From: Paraburkholderia sp. BL10I2N1
GTDB lineage: Bacteria > Pseudomonadota > Gammaproteobacteria > Burkholderiales > Burkholderiaceae
Direction: 5' to 3'
Assembly (NCBI RefSeq): GCF_004361815.1
Contig: NZ_SNWA01000001.1
Span: 3,348,001-3,412,000 of the forward strand
Length of the DNA: 64,000 bases
Shown here: one piece after another, positions 46,296 through 56,019 of the stretch
Position numbering within the stretch: position 1 is the stretch's first letter
Layout of the letters: each line of letters starts with the position of its first letter
The notes under the pieces: generated by a model
What the model was told of the DNA's origin: nothing
The model's input: only the letters and a program-made list of their open reading frames with translations
Database searches by the model: none
Made by a program: the position numbers and the translations under genes

Positions 46296-46877
46296 TCGCA
46301 GTTTTCCTTGTGTGAATTGCGAGGTTTCAGCGGCGGCCCGATCCAGAATACGTTGCGGCGGATCGAGGCTCCACGTCAGTGGCTACATACCCGTCGGCGA
46401 ATTGAAGCGAGCGCCGTGACAGCCATTGTAAAAAGGATGCTCCCATCCGCGCGCGACCGATAGGAAAGATAATACCTGGCGCATGACCCTGGCCTGGCCG
46501 CCGTGTCTGGCGATGTGTGGCTTGCAGTTTGCCGACAGGGGATCCTGCGCCGAGCGCCGTGCTGAAACGGGGCTTGACCCGTGCAAGAGATGGATCGCAT
46601 CGCGGTTTCGATGCTACTGGCGACAAAAAAGCCCGATATATTGGGTTTGTGAAGGTGGGTATGGCGGCTGGGTGAATTGCCAGCGCAATTTTGGCCCCTG
46701 AAGGTTACGTCCATGCGCAGCTCGTCTGCGCGTCCCGAAGACGGCGCAATACGCTGGGTAACCGGGCCAACGGCGTTCGAAGGAACGCGGCGGCACCGGG
46801 AGCGTGCTGGCCGCAGCACGTTCGGACGGTTTCATGTTCGTGAGAATCGTGACAGTCGGGACAATCGGGAGGGCAGG
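46296..46877. other. Divergent intergenic region uraH / deaminase
   Basis: About 580 bp with no gene I can support. It must hold divergent promoters for uraH-puuD and the deaminase gene, but I see no clear sigma-70 or sigma-54 element. A short inverted repeat AAGCCC-N8-GGGTTT lies at 46628-46647. The segment at 46610-46660 is AT-rich relative to its surroundings and is a reasonable promoter candidate. Confidence 0.35.
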
Positions 46878-48263
46878 GTGACGACAGAACAACAGGGCAG
46901 GCGTGCGAAAACGATGCTGGTCAGGCACGCCGACGTGCTCGTGACGATGGACGGCGCAAGGCGCGAACTACGCGACGGCGGCCTCTTCATCGAGGACAAC
47001 CGCATCGTGGCCGTCGGACCCACGGCCGAACTGCCTGAAACGGCCGACGAAGTGCTGGATATGCGTGGCCACCTGGTGATGCCGGGGCTCATCAACACGC
47101 ATCATCATATGTACCAGAGCCTGACGCGCGCGATTCCCGCTGCGCAGGACGCCGAGCTGTTCGGCTGGCTGACGAATCTGTACAAGGTATGGGCGAACCT
47201 GACGCCCGAGATGATCGAGGTGTCGACGCTCACGGCGATGGCGGAGTTGCTGCTGTCGGGCTGCACGACGTCGAGCGACCATCTGTATATCTATCCGAAC
47301 GGCAGCCGGCTGGACGACAGCATTGCGGCGGCCCGGCGGATCGGCATGCGCTTTCATGCGAGCCGCGGCAGCATGAGCGTTGGCCAGAAGGATGGCGGCC
47401 TGCCGCCGGATTCGGTGGTGGAGAACGAAGCCGACATACTGCGCGACACGCAGCGGCTCATCGAGACGTATCACGATGACGGGCGTTACGCGATGCTGCG
47501 CGTGGTGGTCGCGCCGTGTTCGCCGTTTTCGGTGAGCCGGGATCTGATGCGCGAGTCGGCGACGCTCGCGCGGCAGTACGGAGTTTCGCTGCATACGCAC
47601 CTGGCCGAGAACGTCAACGATGTCACCTACAGCCGCGAGAAGTTCGGGATGACGCCGGCGCAGTACGCGGAAGATCTCGGCTGGGTGGGGCGCGACGTGT
47701 GGCACGCGCACTGCGTGCAGCTGGACGATGCGGGAATCGAGCTGTTTGCCCGCACGGGGACTGGCGTTGCGCATTGTCCCTGTTCGAACATGCGGCTCGC
47801 TTCGGGCATTGCGCCGGTGCGAAAGATGCGGCTGGCCGGCGTGCCGGTGGGGCTGGGCGTCGACGGATCGGCTTCGAACGACGGCGCGCAGATGGTGGCC
47901 GAGGTACGTCAGGCGCTGCTGTTGCAGCGCGTCGGCTTCGGACCCGATGCGATGACGGCGCGCGAAGCGCTCGAGATCGCCACGCTCGGCGGGGCGAAGG
48001 TGCTGAACCGGGACGATATCGGCGCGTTGGCTCCCGGCATGGCCGCGGACTTCGTCGCATTCGATCTGCGTCAGCCGCTGTTTGCAGGCGCATTGCACGA
48101 TCCGGTCGCGGCGCTGGTGTTCTGCGCGCCGTCGCAGGTGGCCTGCAGCGTGATTGGCGGGCAGGTGATCGTGAAAGACGGCGTGCTGACTACCGTCGAA
48201 CTGGGAACCGTGGTCGAGCACCACAACCGGCTCGCGAGGGTGCTTTTTGAAGCAGCGGGCTGA
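46878..48263 (+). CDS. 8-oxoguanine/guanine deaminase family amidohydrolase
   Basis: A 461-residue amidohydrolase. Metal-binding NTHHHMYQ (HxH) is near residue 75, LHTHLAENV near 245, HAHCVQL near 280, and GVDGSASNDGAQM gives the final Asp near 330. The SDHLYIYPNG segment and overall pattern match 8-oxoguanine deaminases of the AtzA/TrzA family. It converts 8-oxoguanine to urate, feeding the urate pathway next door. The start is the GTG at 46878 after GGGAGGGCAG; an ATG at 46914 would shorten it by 12 residues. Confidence 0.85.
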   Translation: MTTEQQGRRAKTMLVRHADVLVTMDGARRELRDGGLFIEDNRIVAVGPTAELPETADEVLDMRGHLVMPGLINTHHHMYQSLTRAIPAAQDAELFGWLTNLYKVWANLTPEMIEVSTLTAMAELLLSGCTTSSDHLYIYPNGSRLDDSIAAARRIGMRFHASRGSMSVGQKDGGLPPDSVVENEADILRDTQRLIETYHDDGRYAMLRVVVAPCSPFSVSRDLMRESATLARQYGVSLHTHLAENVNDVTYSREKFGMTPAQYAEDLGWVGRDVWHAHCVQLDDAGIELFARTGTGVAHCPCSNMRLASGIAPVRKMRLAGVPVGLGVDGSASNDGAQMVAEVRQALLLQRVGFGPDAMTAREALEIATLGGAKVLNRDDIGALAPGMAADFVAFDLRQPLFAGALHDPVAALVFCAPSQVACSVIGGQVIVKDGVLTTVELGTVVEHHNRLARVLFEAAG

Positions 48264-48395
48264 ACGCGGTTATCGGCGGTTTTTTTCGTGCCGGCTCCGT
48301 GAGCGAGCGGGCAGGCGGGCCGACGCGAAAACCGGAAAAGGACACACAATGAAACAGACCGGCAGCCCGTGCTGCCGGCGCGCAGGACGGAAGCC

Positions 48396-49328
48396 TCAGG
48401 GCTTGTCGATGAGCGTACGGGTCGCTTCAGCGACGAGGCTGCGCAGCCACCGGACTTCGTCGGAGTAGTGACAGCGTTCGTGCCACAGCTGGTAGTACTG
48501 CATCGGCGGAAAGTCGAGCGGTGCGGGCACGACGGTCAGCGGCAGGAATCTGGCGTAGTGATCGGCGAAAAGCCGCGTAGTCGTGAAGATCAGATCGGAC
48601 TTGATGAGCACGTAAGGCGCGAGATTGAAGTAGGGCAAAGTGACGACGACATGCCGCTTCAAACGTTCACGCGCAAGATGGACATCGATCGCACCACGTT
48701 GGCCAACCGAATAAGGAGTCGGCGCAAGATGCGGGGCATTCAGATACTGGTCGAGCGTCAACCCGCCGCGTTTCGCGAACGGATGCGCGTTGCTCATCAA
48801 GCAGACGATCTGGTCGACGAAAAGATTCGACAGATGCAACTGCTCAGGCGGCTCCGGCCAGTTGCCGACGACGATATCGAGCTTGCCGTCCTCGAGCGCG
48901 AGTTCGTAATCGAACGAGGGCCCAAGCGAGTGAAATTCGAGCGTCGCGTTTGGCGCGGCCTGCCGGAAGCGTTCGACGACCGTCGGCACGAACAGCACGT
49001 TGAGGTAGTCGGGGCAGCCGATGCGGTAGCAACGGATCGACGTCGCCGGGTCGAAGTTGTGCTGCTGGAACTTGATCCGCTCGATTTCGCGCAGCGCGTT
49101 CTGCACGGGTTCGAGCAGGCGCAGCCCGTACTCGGTCGGCACCATGCCGGATTTGCCGCGCACCAGAAGCGGGTCGCCGGTGATGTCGCGCAGACGCCGA
49201 AGCGCCGCGCTGATAGCCGGCTGGGACTGGTTGAGCTTGACCGCCGCGCGCGTCACGCTGCGCTCCATCAACAGCGTGTGCAAGACGCGTAGTAAATAGG
49301 TATCGATCGCCTCGCGTTGCTGACTCAT
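48396..49328 (-). CDS. LysR-family transcriptional regulator
   Basis: A 310-residue regulator: N-terminal helix-turn-helix (RVLHTLLMERSVTRAAVKLNQSQPAISAALRRLRDITGD in outline) followed by a periplasmic-binding-like effector domain. The SAALRRLRDITGDPLLVRGKSGMVPTEYG pattern belongs to the NodD/LinR-like branch. It is divergent from the BMP-type ABC operon, 253 bp apart, and is its likely regulator. The inducer is unknown but probably a purine or its breakdown product, from context. Confidence 0.88.
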   Translation of the reverse strand: MSQQREAIDTYLLRVLHTLLMERSVTRAAVKLNQSQPAISAALRRLRDITGDPLLVRGKSGMVPTEYGLRLLEPVQNALREIERIKFQQHNFDPATSIRCYRIGCPDYLNVLFVPTVVERFRQAAPNATLEFHSLGPSFDYELALEDGKLDIVVGNWPEPPEQLHLSNLFVDQIVCLMSNAHPFAKRGGLTLDQYLNAPHLAPTPYSVGQRGAIDVHLARERLKRHVVVTLPYFNLAPYVLIKSDLIFTTTRLFADHYARFLPLTVVPAPLDFPPMQYYQLWHERCHYSDEVRWLRSLVAEATRTLIDKP

Positions 49329-49581
49329 GACTTCTCCGGGTTATATGTTCGGGCTGATCGAGTGGGCTTGGGGGTATATGCGTTTTAATATGGACAGAAA
49401 GAGTCGTCAAGAGTGGCTTACCCGCAAGAGCTCGCTGTGGCGCGGGTTTGCGGGAATTTTGATGGCTCGACGGGCGGTAGCGAATTAGGTATTGTCACCC
49501 GGCTGCAACGCCACACAACAAGGCGCTCGCGAGCCGACCGGCCTGGTTGCAAAGGGCAGTCACTGAGTACTACGGAATCAC

Positions 49582-51195
49582 ATGGGCGACTTTTCTTCCT
49601 CTGGCGGCTCTGCCGCTACCTGGCCCGCGGCCGTTTCGTCCGCGGTGCCCCGTCTCGCGCTGTCGGGCATCAGCAAACAATATCCGGCGGTGCGCGCCAA
49701 TGACGACGTCACACTCGTCGTCGCCCCTGGCGAGATTCATGCCGTGCTCGGCGAAAACGGCGCGGGCAAGAGCACGTTGATGAAGATCATCTACGGCTCG
49801 GTGCGCCCCGACGCAGGCGAGATCCACTGGGAAGGACAGCCGGTCGAGATCGCGAGCCCGGCTGCGGCGCGCAAGCTTGGCATCGGCATGGTGTTCCAGC
49901 ACTTCTCGCTGTTCGAGACGCTGACTGTCGGCGAGAACATTGCGCTCGCGCTCGACGAGCCGTTCGATCTGAAGATACTGTCGAAACGCATCCGCGAGGT
50001 GTCGGCCGACTACGGCCTCGACATCGACCCGCAGCGGCACGTGCACAGCCTGACCGTGGGCGAGCGGCAACGCGTCGAGATCGTGCGTTGCCTGCTGCAG
50101 AATCCGCGGCTGCTGATCATGGACGAGCCGACTTCGGTGCTCACGCCGCAGGCGGTCAGGAAGCTCTTCGAGACGCTCAGGCGGCTCGCATCCGAAGGCT
50201 GCAGCATTCTCTACATCAGTCACAAGCTCGACGAGATCCAGGAGCTGTGCGATACAGCGACCGTGATGCGCGGTGGGCGCGTCACCGGCAACGTGAAGCC
50301 GCGCGAAGAAACGCAGGCGTCGCTCGCGCAGCTGATGGTCGGCCACTCGTTGCCCGACTATGAGCGCCGCGCCCACAATCCCGGCGACGTGCTGCTCGAC
50401 GTGAAGCATCTGTCGGTGGCAAGCGACGATCCGTTCGGCACCTCGCTCGACGATGTGTCGTTTTCGGTTCACGCGGGCGAAGTGTTCGGTATCGCGGGTG
50501 TGTCGGGCAACGGCCAGGCCGAGTTGCTGGCGGCGTTGTCCGGCGAGCAGCGCGGTGCGCGGGCCGACTCGATCACGATCTGCGGCAAGGCGGCAGGGCG
50601 TCTCGGTGCGGGCGGCCGTCGTTCGCTGGGTTTCGCGTTCGTGCCCGAGGAGCGCCTTGGCCGTGGCGCGGTGCCGGCCATGTCGCTGGCCGACAACGCG
50701 TTGCTGACCGCGCATCGGCAGAACATGGTGCGCTCCGGCTGGATCAACGCGAAGGCGATGCGCGCCTTCGCCGAGCGCTGCATCGGCTCGTTCGACGTGC
50801 GCTGCGGCGGCCCTGACGCGCTTGCGCAGAGTCTGTCGGGCGGCAACCTGCAAAAATACATCGTCGGGCGGGAGATCCTGCAACAGCCGAAGGTGCTGGT
50901 CGTCGCGCAGCCCACGTGGGGCGTGGACGTCGGCGCGGCTTCGTTCATCCGTCAGCAGCTGCTCGATCTGTCGGCAGGCGGCGTAGCGATTCTGGTGATC
51001 TCCGAAGAACTCGAAGAACTGTTCGATATCTGCGACCGTATTGCCGTGCTCGCGCGCGGCCGTCTTTCGCCGGTTCGGGCCACCGGCGATACCAACGCCG
51101 AAGAAATCGGCCGCTGGATGGCGGGCCTCTTCGGGGCGCGCGGCAGCGGCGCCGGAGGCACGCCGCCCTCGGCGGGACAGCCGGCACACGCCTGA
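49582..51195 (+). CDS. BMP-type ABC transporter, dual ATP-binding subunit
   Basis: A 537-residue protein with two fused nucleotide-binding domains, as in sugar/nucleoside importers. NBD1: Walker A GENGAGKST (about 56), signature LTVGERQRVEI and Walker B LLIMDEP. NBD2: degenerate Walker A GVSGNGQAE, signature LSGGNLQK, and VVAQPTWGVDVG at the Walker B/D-loop region. Asymmetric sites like this are normal in the family. It powers uptake with the two permeases and the BMP protein downstream. The ATG at 49582 lacks a strong ribosome binding site. Confidence 0.92.
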   Translation: MGDFSSSGGSAATWPAAVSSAVPRLALSGISKQYPAVRANDDVTLVVAPGEIHAVLGENGAGKSTLMKIIYGSVRPDAGEIHWEGQPVEIASPAAARKLGIGMVFQHFSLFETLTVGENIALALDEPFDLKILSKRIREVSADYGLDIDPQRHVHSLTVGERQRVEIVRCLLQNPRLLIMDEPTSVLTPQAVRKLFETLRRLASEGCSILYISHKLDEIQELCDTATVMRGGRVTGNVKPREETQASLAQLMVGHSLPDYERRAHNPGDVLLDVKHLSVASDDPFGTSLDDVSFSVHAGEVFGIAGVSGNGQAELLAALSGEQRGARADSITICGKAAGRLGAGGRRSLGFAFVPEERLGRGAVPAMSLADNALLTAHRQNMVRSGWINAKAMRAFAERCIGSFDVRCGGPDALAQSLSGGNLQKYIVGREILQQPKVLVVAQPTWGVDVGAASFIRQQLLDLSAGGVAILVISEELEELFDICDRIAVLARGRLSPVRATGDTNAEEIGRWMAGLFGARGSGAGGTPPSAGQPAHA

Positions 51196-51264
51196 AAGCG
51201 TGCTCCGGGCGAATCGAAAACGCACTCAAAACGCACGACAACACCACGCAAACCACGCCTACCC

Positions 51265-52368
51265 ATGATTTTTCCGTATCGACTCGAAGCGCGCACGACG
51301 CCCTCACGCACGATGCAGCTGGCGGTCCCGTTGATCGCCGCGCTGCTGACGCTCGCGATCGGCTTCCTGATTTTCAGCCTGGTGGGCCGCGACCCGTTGC
51401 AGGCGATGCACGCGTTCTTCATTGAACCGCTGTCGAGCGTCAACGGCTGGTCGGAACTGCTGCTCAAGGCGTCGCCGCTATGCCTGATCGGCCTCGGTCT
51501 TGCGATCGGCTATCGTGCGAACGTCTGGAACATCGGCGCCGAAGGGCAGATGGTGCTCGGCGGAATCGGCGCGAGCGGCGTCGCGATCTACTTCGATCAG
51601 GCGAGCGGCTGGTGGATCCTGTTCCTGATGATGATCGCCGGCGTCTTGGCCGGCATGGCCTGGGCGGCGATTCCCGCATTCCTGAAAAGCCGCTTCAACA
51701 CCAACGAAATCCTCACGAGCCTGATGCTCACCTACGTCGCCACGCAGTTGCTGATCTGGCTGGTCAGCGGCCCGTGGCGCGATCCGCAGGGGATGAACTT
51801 TCCGCTCTCGGAAATGTTCAGCGGCGACGCGCTCTATCCGACCTTCGGCGGCGACTGGCACTGGAAATTCCTGCGCGGCACGCGGCTGAATGCGTCGATC
51901 TTCGTCACGCTGATCGCGATTCCGCTGGTGTGGGTATTCATGCGCAAGAGCTTCGCGGGCTACCGGATGAACGTCGGCGGTCTTGCGCCGCTCGCTGCGC
52001 GCTATGCCGGCTTCTCCGACAAGAAGACGATCTGGACGTCGCTTCTCATCAGCGGTGGGCTTGCGGGACTCGCCGGCATGGGCGAGATCGCCGGGCCGAT
52101 CGGTCAGCTGCAGGCTACCTGGTCGCCGGGCTACGGCTTTACCGCGATCATCGTCGTGTTCGTCGGGCGGCTGCATCCGGTTGGCATCGTGCTCGCCAGC
52201 CTGCTGATGGCGCTGCTGTATCTCGGCGGCGAGGCGGTGCAAACCTCGATGCAGTTGCCGCAGGCGCTCTCCGGTGTGTTCCAGGGGCTGTTGCTGTTCT
52301 GCCTGCTGGGTGCCGACCTGTTCGTGAACTACCGCGTGCGCCGCCATACGGTGGCAGTACATCACTGA
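51265..52368 (+). CDS. BMP-type ABC transporter, permease 1
   Basis: A 367-residue BPD_transp_2 family inner-membrane permease with about nine helices: QLAVPLIAALLTLAIGFLIF at the N-terminus, then WNIGAEGQMVLGGIGASG and NTNEILTSLMLTYVATQLL, which are typical of the nucleoside transporter subfamily (YufP/NupP-like). It pairs with permease 2 to form the channel. It begins 69 bp after the ATPase gene, in the same operon. Confidence 0.92.
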   Translation: MIFPYRLEARTTPSRTMQLAVPLIAALLTLAIGFLIFSLVGRDPLQAMHAFFIEPLSSVNGWSELLLKASPLCLIGLGLAIGYRANVWNIGAEGQMVLGGIGASGVAIYFDQASGWWILFLMMIAGVLAGMAWAAIPAFLKSRFNTNEILTSLMLTYVATQLLIWLVSGPWRDPQGMNFPLSEMFSGDALYPTFGGDWHWKFLRGTRLNASIFVTLIAIPLVWVFMRKSFAGYRMNVGGLAPLAARYAGFSDKKTIWTSLLISGGLAGLAGMGEIAGPIGQLQATWSPGYGFTAIIVVFVGRLHPVGIVLASLLMALLYLGGEAVQTSMQLPQALSGVFQGLLLFCLLGADLFVNYRVRRHTVAVHH

Positions 52369-52383
52369 TTCCCGACGATCTCC

Positions 52384-53313
52384 ATGGATATCCAACAAGC
52401 CAGCGCGCTGACCTCGAGCGCCGTCGCCGCCGCCATTCCGCTGATGTATGCGGGCGCGGGCGAGCTCGTCACCGAAAAGTCGGGCGTCCTCAACCTCGGC
52501 GTCGAAGGCATGATGCTGATGGGCGCGGTCAGCGGCTACGCGATCACTGCGATCACCGGCAGCCCGTGGCTCGGCGTGCTTGCCGCCATCGCGGCGGGCC
52601 TCGCGATGTCGCTGCTGTTCGCCTTCCTGACGCTGACCATGCTCGCCAACCAGGTCGCCACTGGCCTTTCACTGACGATCTTCGGCATTGGCCTGTCGGC
52701 CTATGTCGGCAAGCCGTACACGTCGGCGGCGGTACGCGCGTCGATCGACGCGTGGGTGATTCCGGGCCTCTCGAAGATTCCAGTCATTGGGCCGGCGTTT
52801 TTCAGCCTGACGCCTCTCGACTATCTCGCCTTTGCGATGTTCGCTGTGATTGGCTGGTTCCTGTACCGCACACGCGCGGGACTTGTGCTGCGGTCGGTCG
52901 GCGAATCGCCGCAGGTCGCGCATTCGGTCGGCTTTCCGGTGATCGGCGTGCGTTACGGGGCGACGCTCTTCGGCGGTGGCATGGCGGGTCTCGCGGGTGG
53001 CTATTATTCGATCGTCAACCTGCATCTGTGGCAGGAGCAGCTGACTTCCGGCCGTGGCTGGATCGCACTCGCGCTGGTCGTGTTCGCGACGTGGCGGCCC
53101 GGGCGCCTGCTGATCGGTGCGCTGCTGTTTGGCGCGGTGAGCGGTCTGCAGTTCTACGCCCAGGCGATTGGCGTGCCGGTTCCGACGCAGTTCCTGGCGA
53201 TGACGCCGTACGTGGCGACGATCGTCGTATTGGTGATCATTTCGCGCAATCCGAATACGATCCGGCTCAATGCGCCGGCCTCGCTCGGCAAGCCGTTCTT
53301 TGCGGCGGGTTGA
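52384..53313 (+). CDS. BMP-type ABC transporter, permease 2
   Basis: A 309-residue BPD_transp_2 permease with about eight helices. [31 protein letters not shown] is the conserved N-terminal signature, and [22 protein letters not shown] follows. It is YufQ/NupQ-like and partners the preceding permease, starting 15 bp after it. The substrate is probably a purine, nucleoside or ureide, given the cluster. Confidence 0.92.
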   Translation: MDIQQASALTSSAVAAAIPLMYAGAGELVTEKSGVLNLGVEGMMLMGAVSGYAITAITGSPWLGVLAAIAAGLAMSLLFAFLTLTMLANQVATGLSLTIFGIGLSAYVGKPYTSAAVRASIDAWVIPGLSKIPVIGPAFFSLTPLDYLAFAMFAVIGWFLYRTRAGLVLRSVGESPQVAHSVGFPVIGVRYGATLFGGGMAGLAGGYYSIVNLHLWQEQLTSGRGWIALALVVFATWRPGRLLIGALLFGAVSGLQFYAQAIGVPVPTQFLAMTPYVATIVVLVIISRNPNTIRLNAPASLGKPFFAAG

Positions 53314-53390
53314 CCCGGCACGATGCGCCACCCTCCCTGCATGGTATGCACAAGGTTGAACAATTCAGTTACACGACAGGAGAAGCAACG

Positions 53391-54482
53391 ATGAGAAGAA
53401 AAATGCTGAGCGCACTCGCGCTGGCCGCCGCCTCGCTGAGTTTAGGGGCGACGCTGACGCAGACCGCGCGCGCGGCCGACGCGCCGGGCGTCGCATTCGT
53501 CTACCTCGGCAACCCGGGTGACGCCGGCTGGACCTTCGCGCACGACCAGGGCTCGAAGGAAGCCGAGGCGCACTTCGGCAACAAGATCAGGATCACGCGA
53601 GTGGAAAACGTGCCGGAATCGGCCGACTCCGAACGCGTGTTCCGCGATCTGGCCAACAAGGGCAACAAGATCATCATCGGATCGAGCTTCGGCTATCAGG
53701 ACTTCATGCTGAAGGTGGCCAGGGACTTCCCGGATACGGTGTTCCTGCACGCTACCGGCTACAAGAAGGCCCCGAACTTCGGCACCTATGACGTGCGGAT
53801 GTACCAGGGCGCCTATCTGGCCGGCGTCGCGGCGGGCTACGTCACGAAGACCAACACGCTCGGCTTCGTGGCGTCGGTGCCGATTCCCGAGGTGGTGCGC
53901 AATATCAACGCGTACACGCTCGGCGCGCGTTCGGTGAATCCGAAGGTTCATACGAAGGTTATCTGGATCAACAGCTGGTTCGATCCGGGCAAGGAAAAGC
54001 AGGCCGCCGAAACGCTGATCGGGCAGGGCGCCGACGTGCTGCTGCAGAACACCGACTCCAGCGCGACGCTCGCGACGGCTTCGGAAAAACACGTGCACGC
54101 GTTCGGCTGGGATTCGGACATGAAGAAGTTCGGTCCTGACGCGCACCTGGGTTCGGTGGTCGCGCACTGGGGCGTGTATTACGTCGCGGCGATCCAGCAG
54201 GTGCTGGATGGCAAGTGGAAGAACGACCCGGTGTGGTGGGGCATTCCGCAGAAAGCCGTCAACCTTGAAGATCTGAACACCGGCGCGATTCCGGCCAACG
54301 CGCAGAAGGAAGTCGAAGGCAAGCGCGAGCAGCTGGCGAGCGGCAAGTGGGATGTGTTCACCGGCCCGATCAAGGATCAGTCGGGCAGTGTGAAGGTGCC
54401 GGCCGGCAAGACGCTGACCGATCCGGAACTGCAGCGGCTCAACTGGTACGTCGAAGGTGTCGACGGCTCGTTGCCCAAATAA
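53391..54482 (+). CDS. BMP family periplasmic substrate-binding protein
   Basis: A 363-residue Bmp/PnrA-family protein with a cleavable signal (SALALAAASLSLGATLTQTARA, Ala-x-Ala before ADAPG). The lipobox cysteine of many BMP lipoproteins is absent, so it should be soluble in the periplasm. VAFVYLGNPGDAGWTFAHDQGSK, GSSFGYQDFMLKVARDFPDTVFLHATGY and GFVASVPIPEVVRNINAYTLGA are the BMP ligand-pocket segments. It delivers nucleosides or purines to the ABC permeases. ACAGGAGAAGCAACG precedes its ATG. A strong terminator follows. Confidence 0.92.
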   Translation: MRRKMLSALALAAASLSLGATLTQTARAADAPGVAFVYLGNPGDAGWTFAHDQGSKEAEAHFGNKIRITRVENVPESADSERVFRDLANKGNKIIIGSSFGYQDFMLKVARDFPDTVFLHATGYKKAPNFGTYDVRMYQGAYLAGVAAGYVTKTNTLGFVASVPIPEVVRNINAYTLGARSVNPKVHTKVIWINSWFDPGKEKQAAETLIGQGADVLLQNTDSSATLATASEKHVHAFGWDSDMKKFGPDAHLGSVVAHWGVYYVAAIQQVLDGKWKNDPVWWGIPQKAVNLEDLNTGAIPANAQKEVEGKREQLASGKWDVFTGPIKDQSGSVKVPAGKTLTDPELQRLNWYVEGVDGSLPK

Positions 54483-54549
54483 CGCACCACTTCAAGGCAC
54501 AGTCGGTCCGGCCACAATCGACCATGCAGCGGCCCCGGCCGCTGCTTTC

Positions 54550-54585
54550 AAGGGTTGCGCTCGATGCGGGCGCAACCCTTTTTTG
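54550..54585 (+). terminator. Intrinsic terminator after the BMP operon
   Basis: AAGGGTTGCGC pairs with GCGCAACCCTT (11 bp) around a loop, followed by TTTTG. It ends the transporter operon 68 bp after the last stop. Confidence 0.88.
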
Positions 54586-54612
54586 TCCCCTTGCGCGACC
54601 TGTTGCGATGCA

Positions 54613-54828
54613 TCACTCCTCGATGCGCAGCCCCACCTTGATGGTCACCTGCCAGTGGACGACCTTAGCGTCCTCGATCTGGCCTCGGGTCTCGGTCACT
54701 TCGAACCAGTGCAGGTTGCGCAACGTCTTCGAGGCTTTTTCTATCGCGGTGCGGATCGCATCGTCGCTCGATTTCGTCGACGAGCCGGTCAGCTCGATCT
54801 GCTTGTAGACATGGTCTTTTTCTTTCAT
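54613..54828 (-). CDS. Dodecin (flavin-storage protein)
   Basis: A 71-residue protein: HVYKQIELTGSSTKSSDDAIRTAIEKASKTLRNLHWFEV followed by VTIKVGLRIEE, the full dodecin pattern with the flavin-stacking Trp. Dodecins assemble into hollow 12-mers that bind riboflavin, FMN or CoA. AGGAGGCGCTC precedes its ATG. It is convergent with the transporter operon, which ends just upstream of its stop. Confidence 0.92.
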   Translation of the reverse strand: MKEKDHVYKQIELTGSSTKSSDDAIRTAIEKASKTLRNLHWFEVTETRGQIEDAKVVHWQVTIKVGLRIEE

Positions 54829-54996
54829 GAGCGCCTCCTGGGGTTGAAAAAAGTATAGGCAATGCCGCGACCGTCGGCGGGCCGCCTTGCACGAGATAAG
54901 TGGATGATGCACGTCGCGTGCCCGGCATGGCGACTCGCGTGGCGGCCGGTATCATGTCGAGGACTGCCATCACCCTTCGAAAACGAGGTAATCAGA

Positions 54997-55905
54997 GTGG
55001 AAATCGGCTTTTGTGGACCGGGCCTGATGGGCGGCCCGATGATCCGGCACCTGCTGCGCTCAGGTCATGCCGTGCATGTATGGAACCGCACGCGGGCGAA
55101 GGCCGAGGCGCTCCAGGCAGACGGCGCGAAGGTGGTCGACACGCCGCACGAACTTGCCGCCCACGCTGAGGCGGTGCTCCTGTGCGTCGCCGATGCCGCT
55201 GCCGTCGAAGATGTGATTTTCGGCGTGAATGGCCTGCTCGGGCCCGATGCTGGCGATGATGTCGGCGCGAGCGCGGCCGGCAAGGTTCGCTGGATCGTCG
55301 ATCATTCGAGCATTCCGCCGTCCGCGACCCGCGCGCTGGCGGAGCGGGCCGCCGCGGCTGGCGTCGGTTGGGTCGATGCGCCCGTATCCGGCGGTCTCGG
55401 AGGAGCGACGGCGGGCACGCTGGCGATCATGGCGGGCGGTGACGCGGCCCACGTCGCAGCTGTGACGCCGGTGATCAACGCCTACGCCTCGCGCGTCACC
55501 CACATGGGCGCGGTCGGCGCGGGTCAGACCACCAAGCTGTGCAACCAGGCGATCGTCACATCGACGGTGGCCGCGATCGCCGAAGCGGTCACGCTCGCGC
55601 AAAGGAGCGGAATCGACGCCGCGCGTCTAACAGAAGCGCTGGCCGGCGGCTGGGCGGATTCGGTGCTGTTGCAAACCTTCGTCCCGCGCATGACACAACC
55701 CGGTCTGCCGCCGCTGGGTGCGCTGAAGACCTTTCAGAAGGACGTCGACACGGTCGCCGCGACGGCTTTCGAGACCGGCACGCCGATGCCGGTTTCCGGC
55801 ACGGTCCAGCAGTTGCTGAGGCTCGCCGCCGCGATGGGTCTCTCGAATGCCGACTTTGCCGCGTTTGTCGACGTGCTTCAGCCTGACCGCCGTTCTGCGC
55901 AGTAA
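54997..55905 (+). CDS. NAD-dependent 3-hydroxyisobutyrate dehydrogenase family protein
   Basis: A 302-residue beta-hydroxyacid dehydrogenase. IGFCGPGLMGGPM is the Rossmann motif (the usual G-x-G-x-M-G-x-x-M), VDAPVSGGLGGATAGTLAIMAGG is the substrate-binding segment, and GQTTKLCNQ carries the catalytic Lys. Family members act on 3-hydroxyisobutyrate, tartronate semialdehyde (GlxR) or related compounds. A GlxR role would consume glyoxylate-derived tartronate semialdehyde from ureide breakdown, but nothing in the sequence settles it. The start is GTG at 54997, with CGAGGTAATCAG upstream. Confidence 0.82.
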   Translation: MEIGFCGPGLMGGPMIRHLLRSGHAVHVWNRTRAKAEALQADGAKVVDTPHELAAHAEAVLLCVADAAAVEDVIFGVNGLLGPDAGDDVGASAAGKVRWIVDHSSIPPSATRALAERAAAAGVGWVDAPVSGGLGGATAGTLAIMAGGDAAHVAAVTPVINAYASRVTHMGAVGAGQTTKLCNQAIVTSTVAAIAEAVTLAQRSGIDAARLTEALAGGWADSVLLQTFVPRMTQPGLPPLGALKTFQKDVDTVAATAFETGTPMPVSGTVQQLLRLAAAMGLSNADFAAFVDVLQPDRRSAQ

Positions 55906-56019
55906 TCAAACCGGGCCGGATCAGGCCAGGAGAATCCGCGGTCTTCAGTCGGAAATAACCGGCGATAACCTGCTAAAATAATTGGTTTTTCGCCGATATA
56001 TCATTCAAAGGGACGCGCC

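Noticed and set aside
51480..54482. A 1000-codon open frame running through both permease genes into the BMP gene
   Set aside because: Only its last 363 codons (53391-54482) are real. The upstream part is the third frame of GC-rich permease genes, Arg-rich and without domain character.
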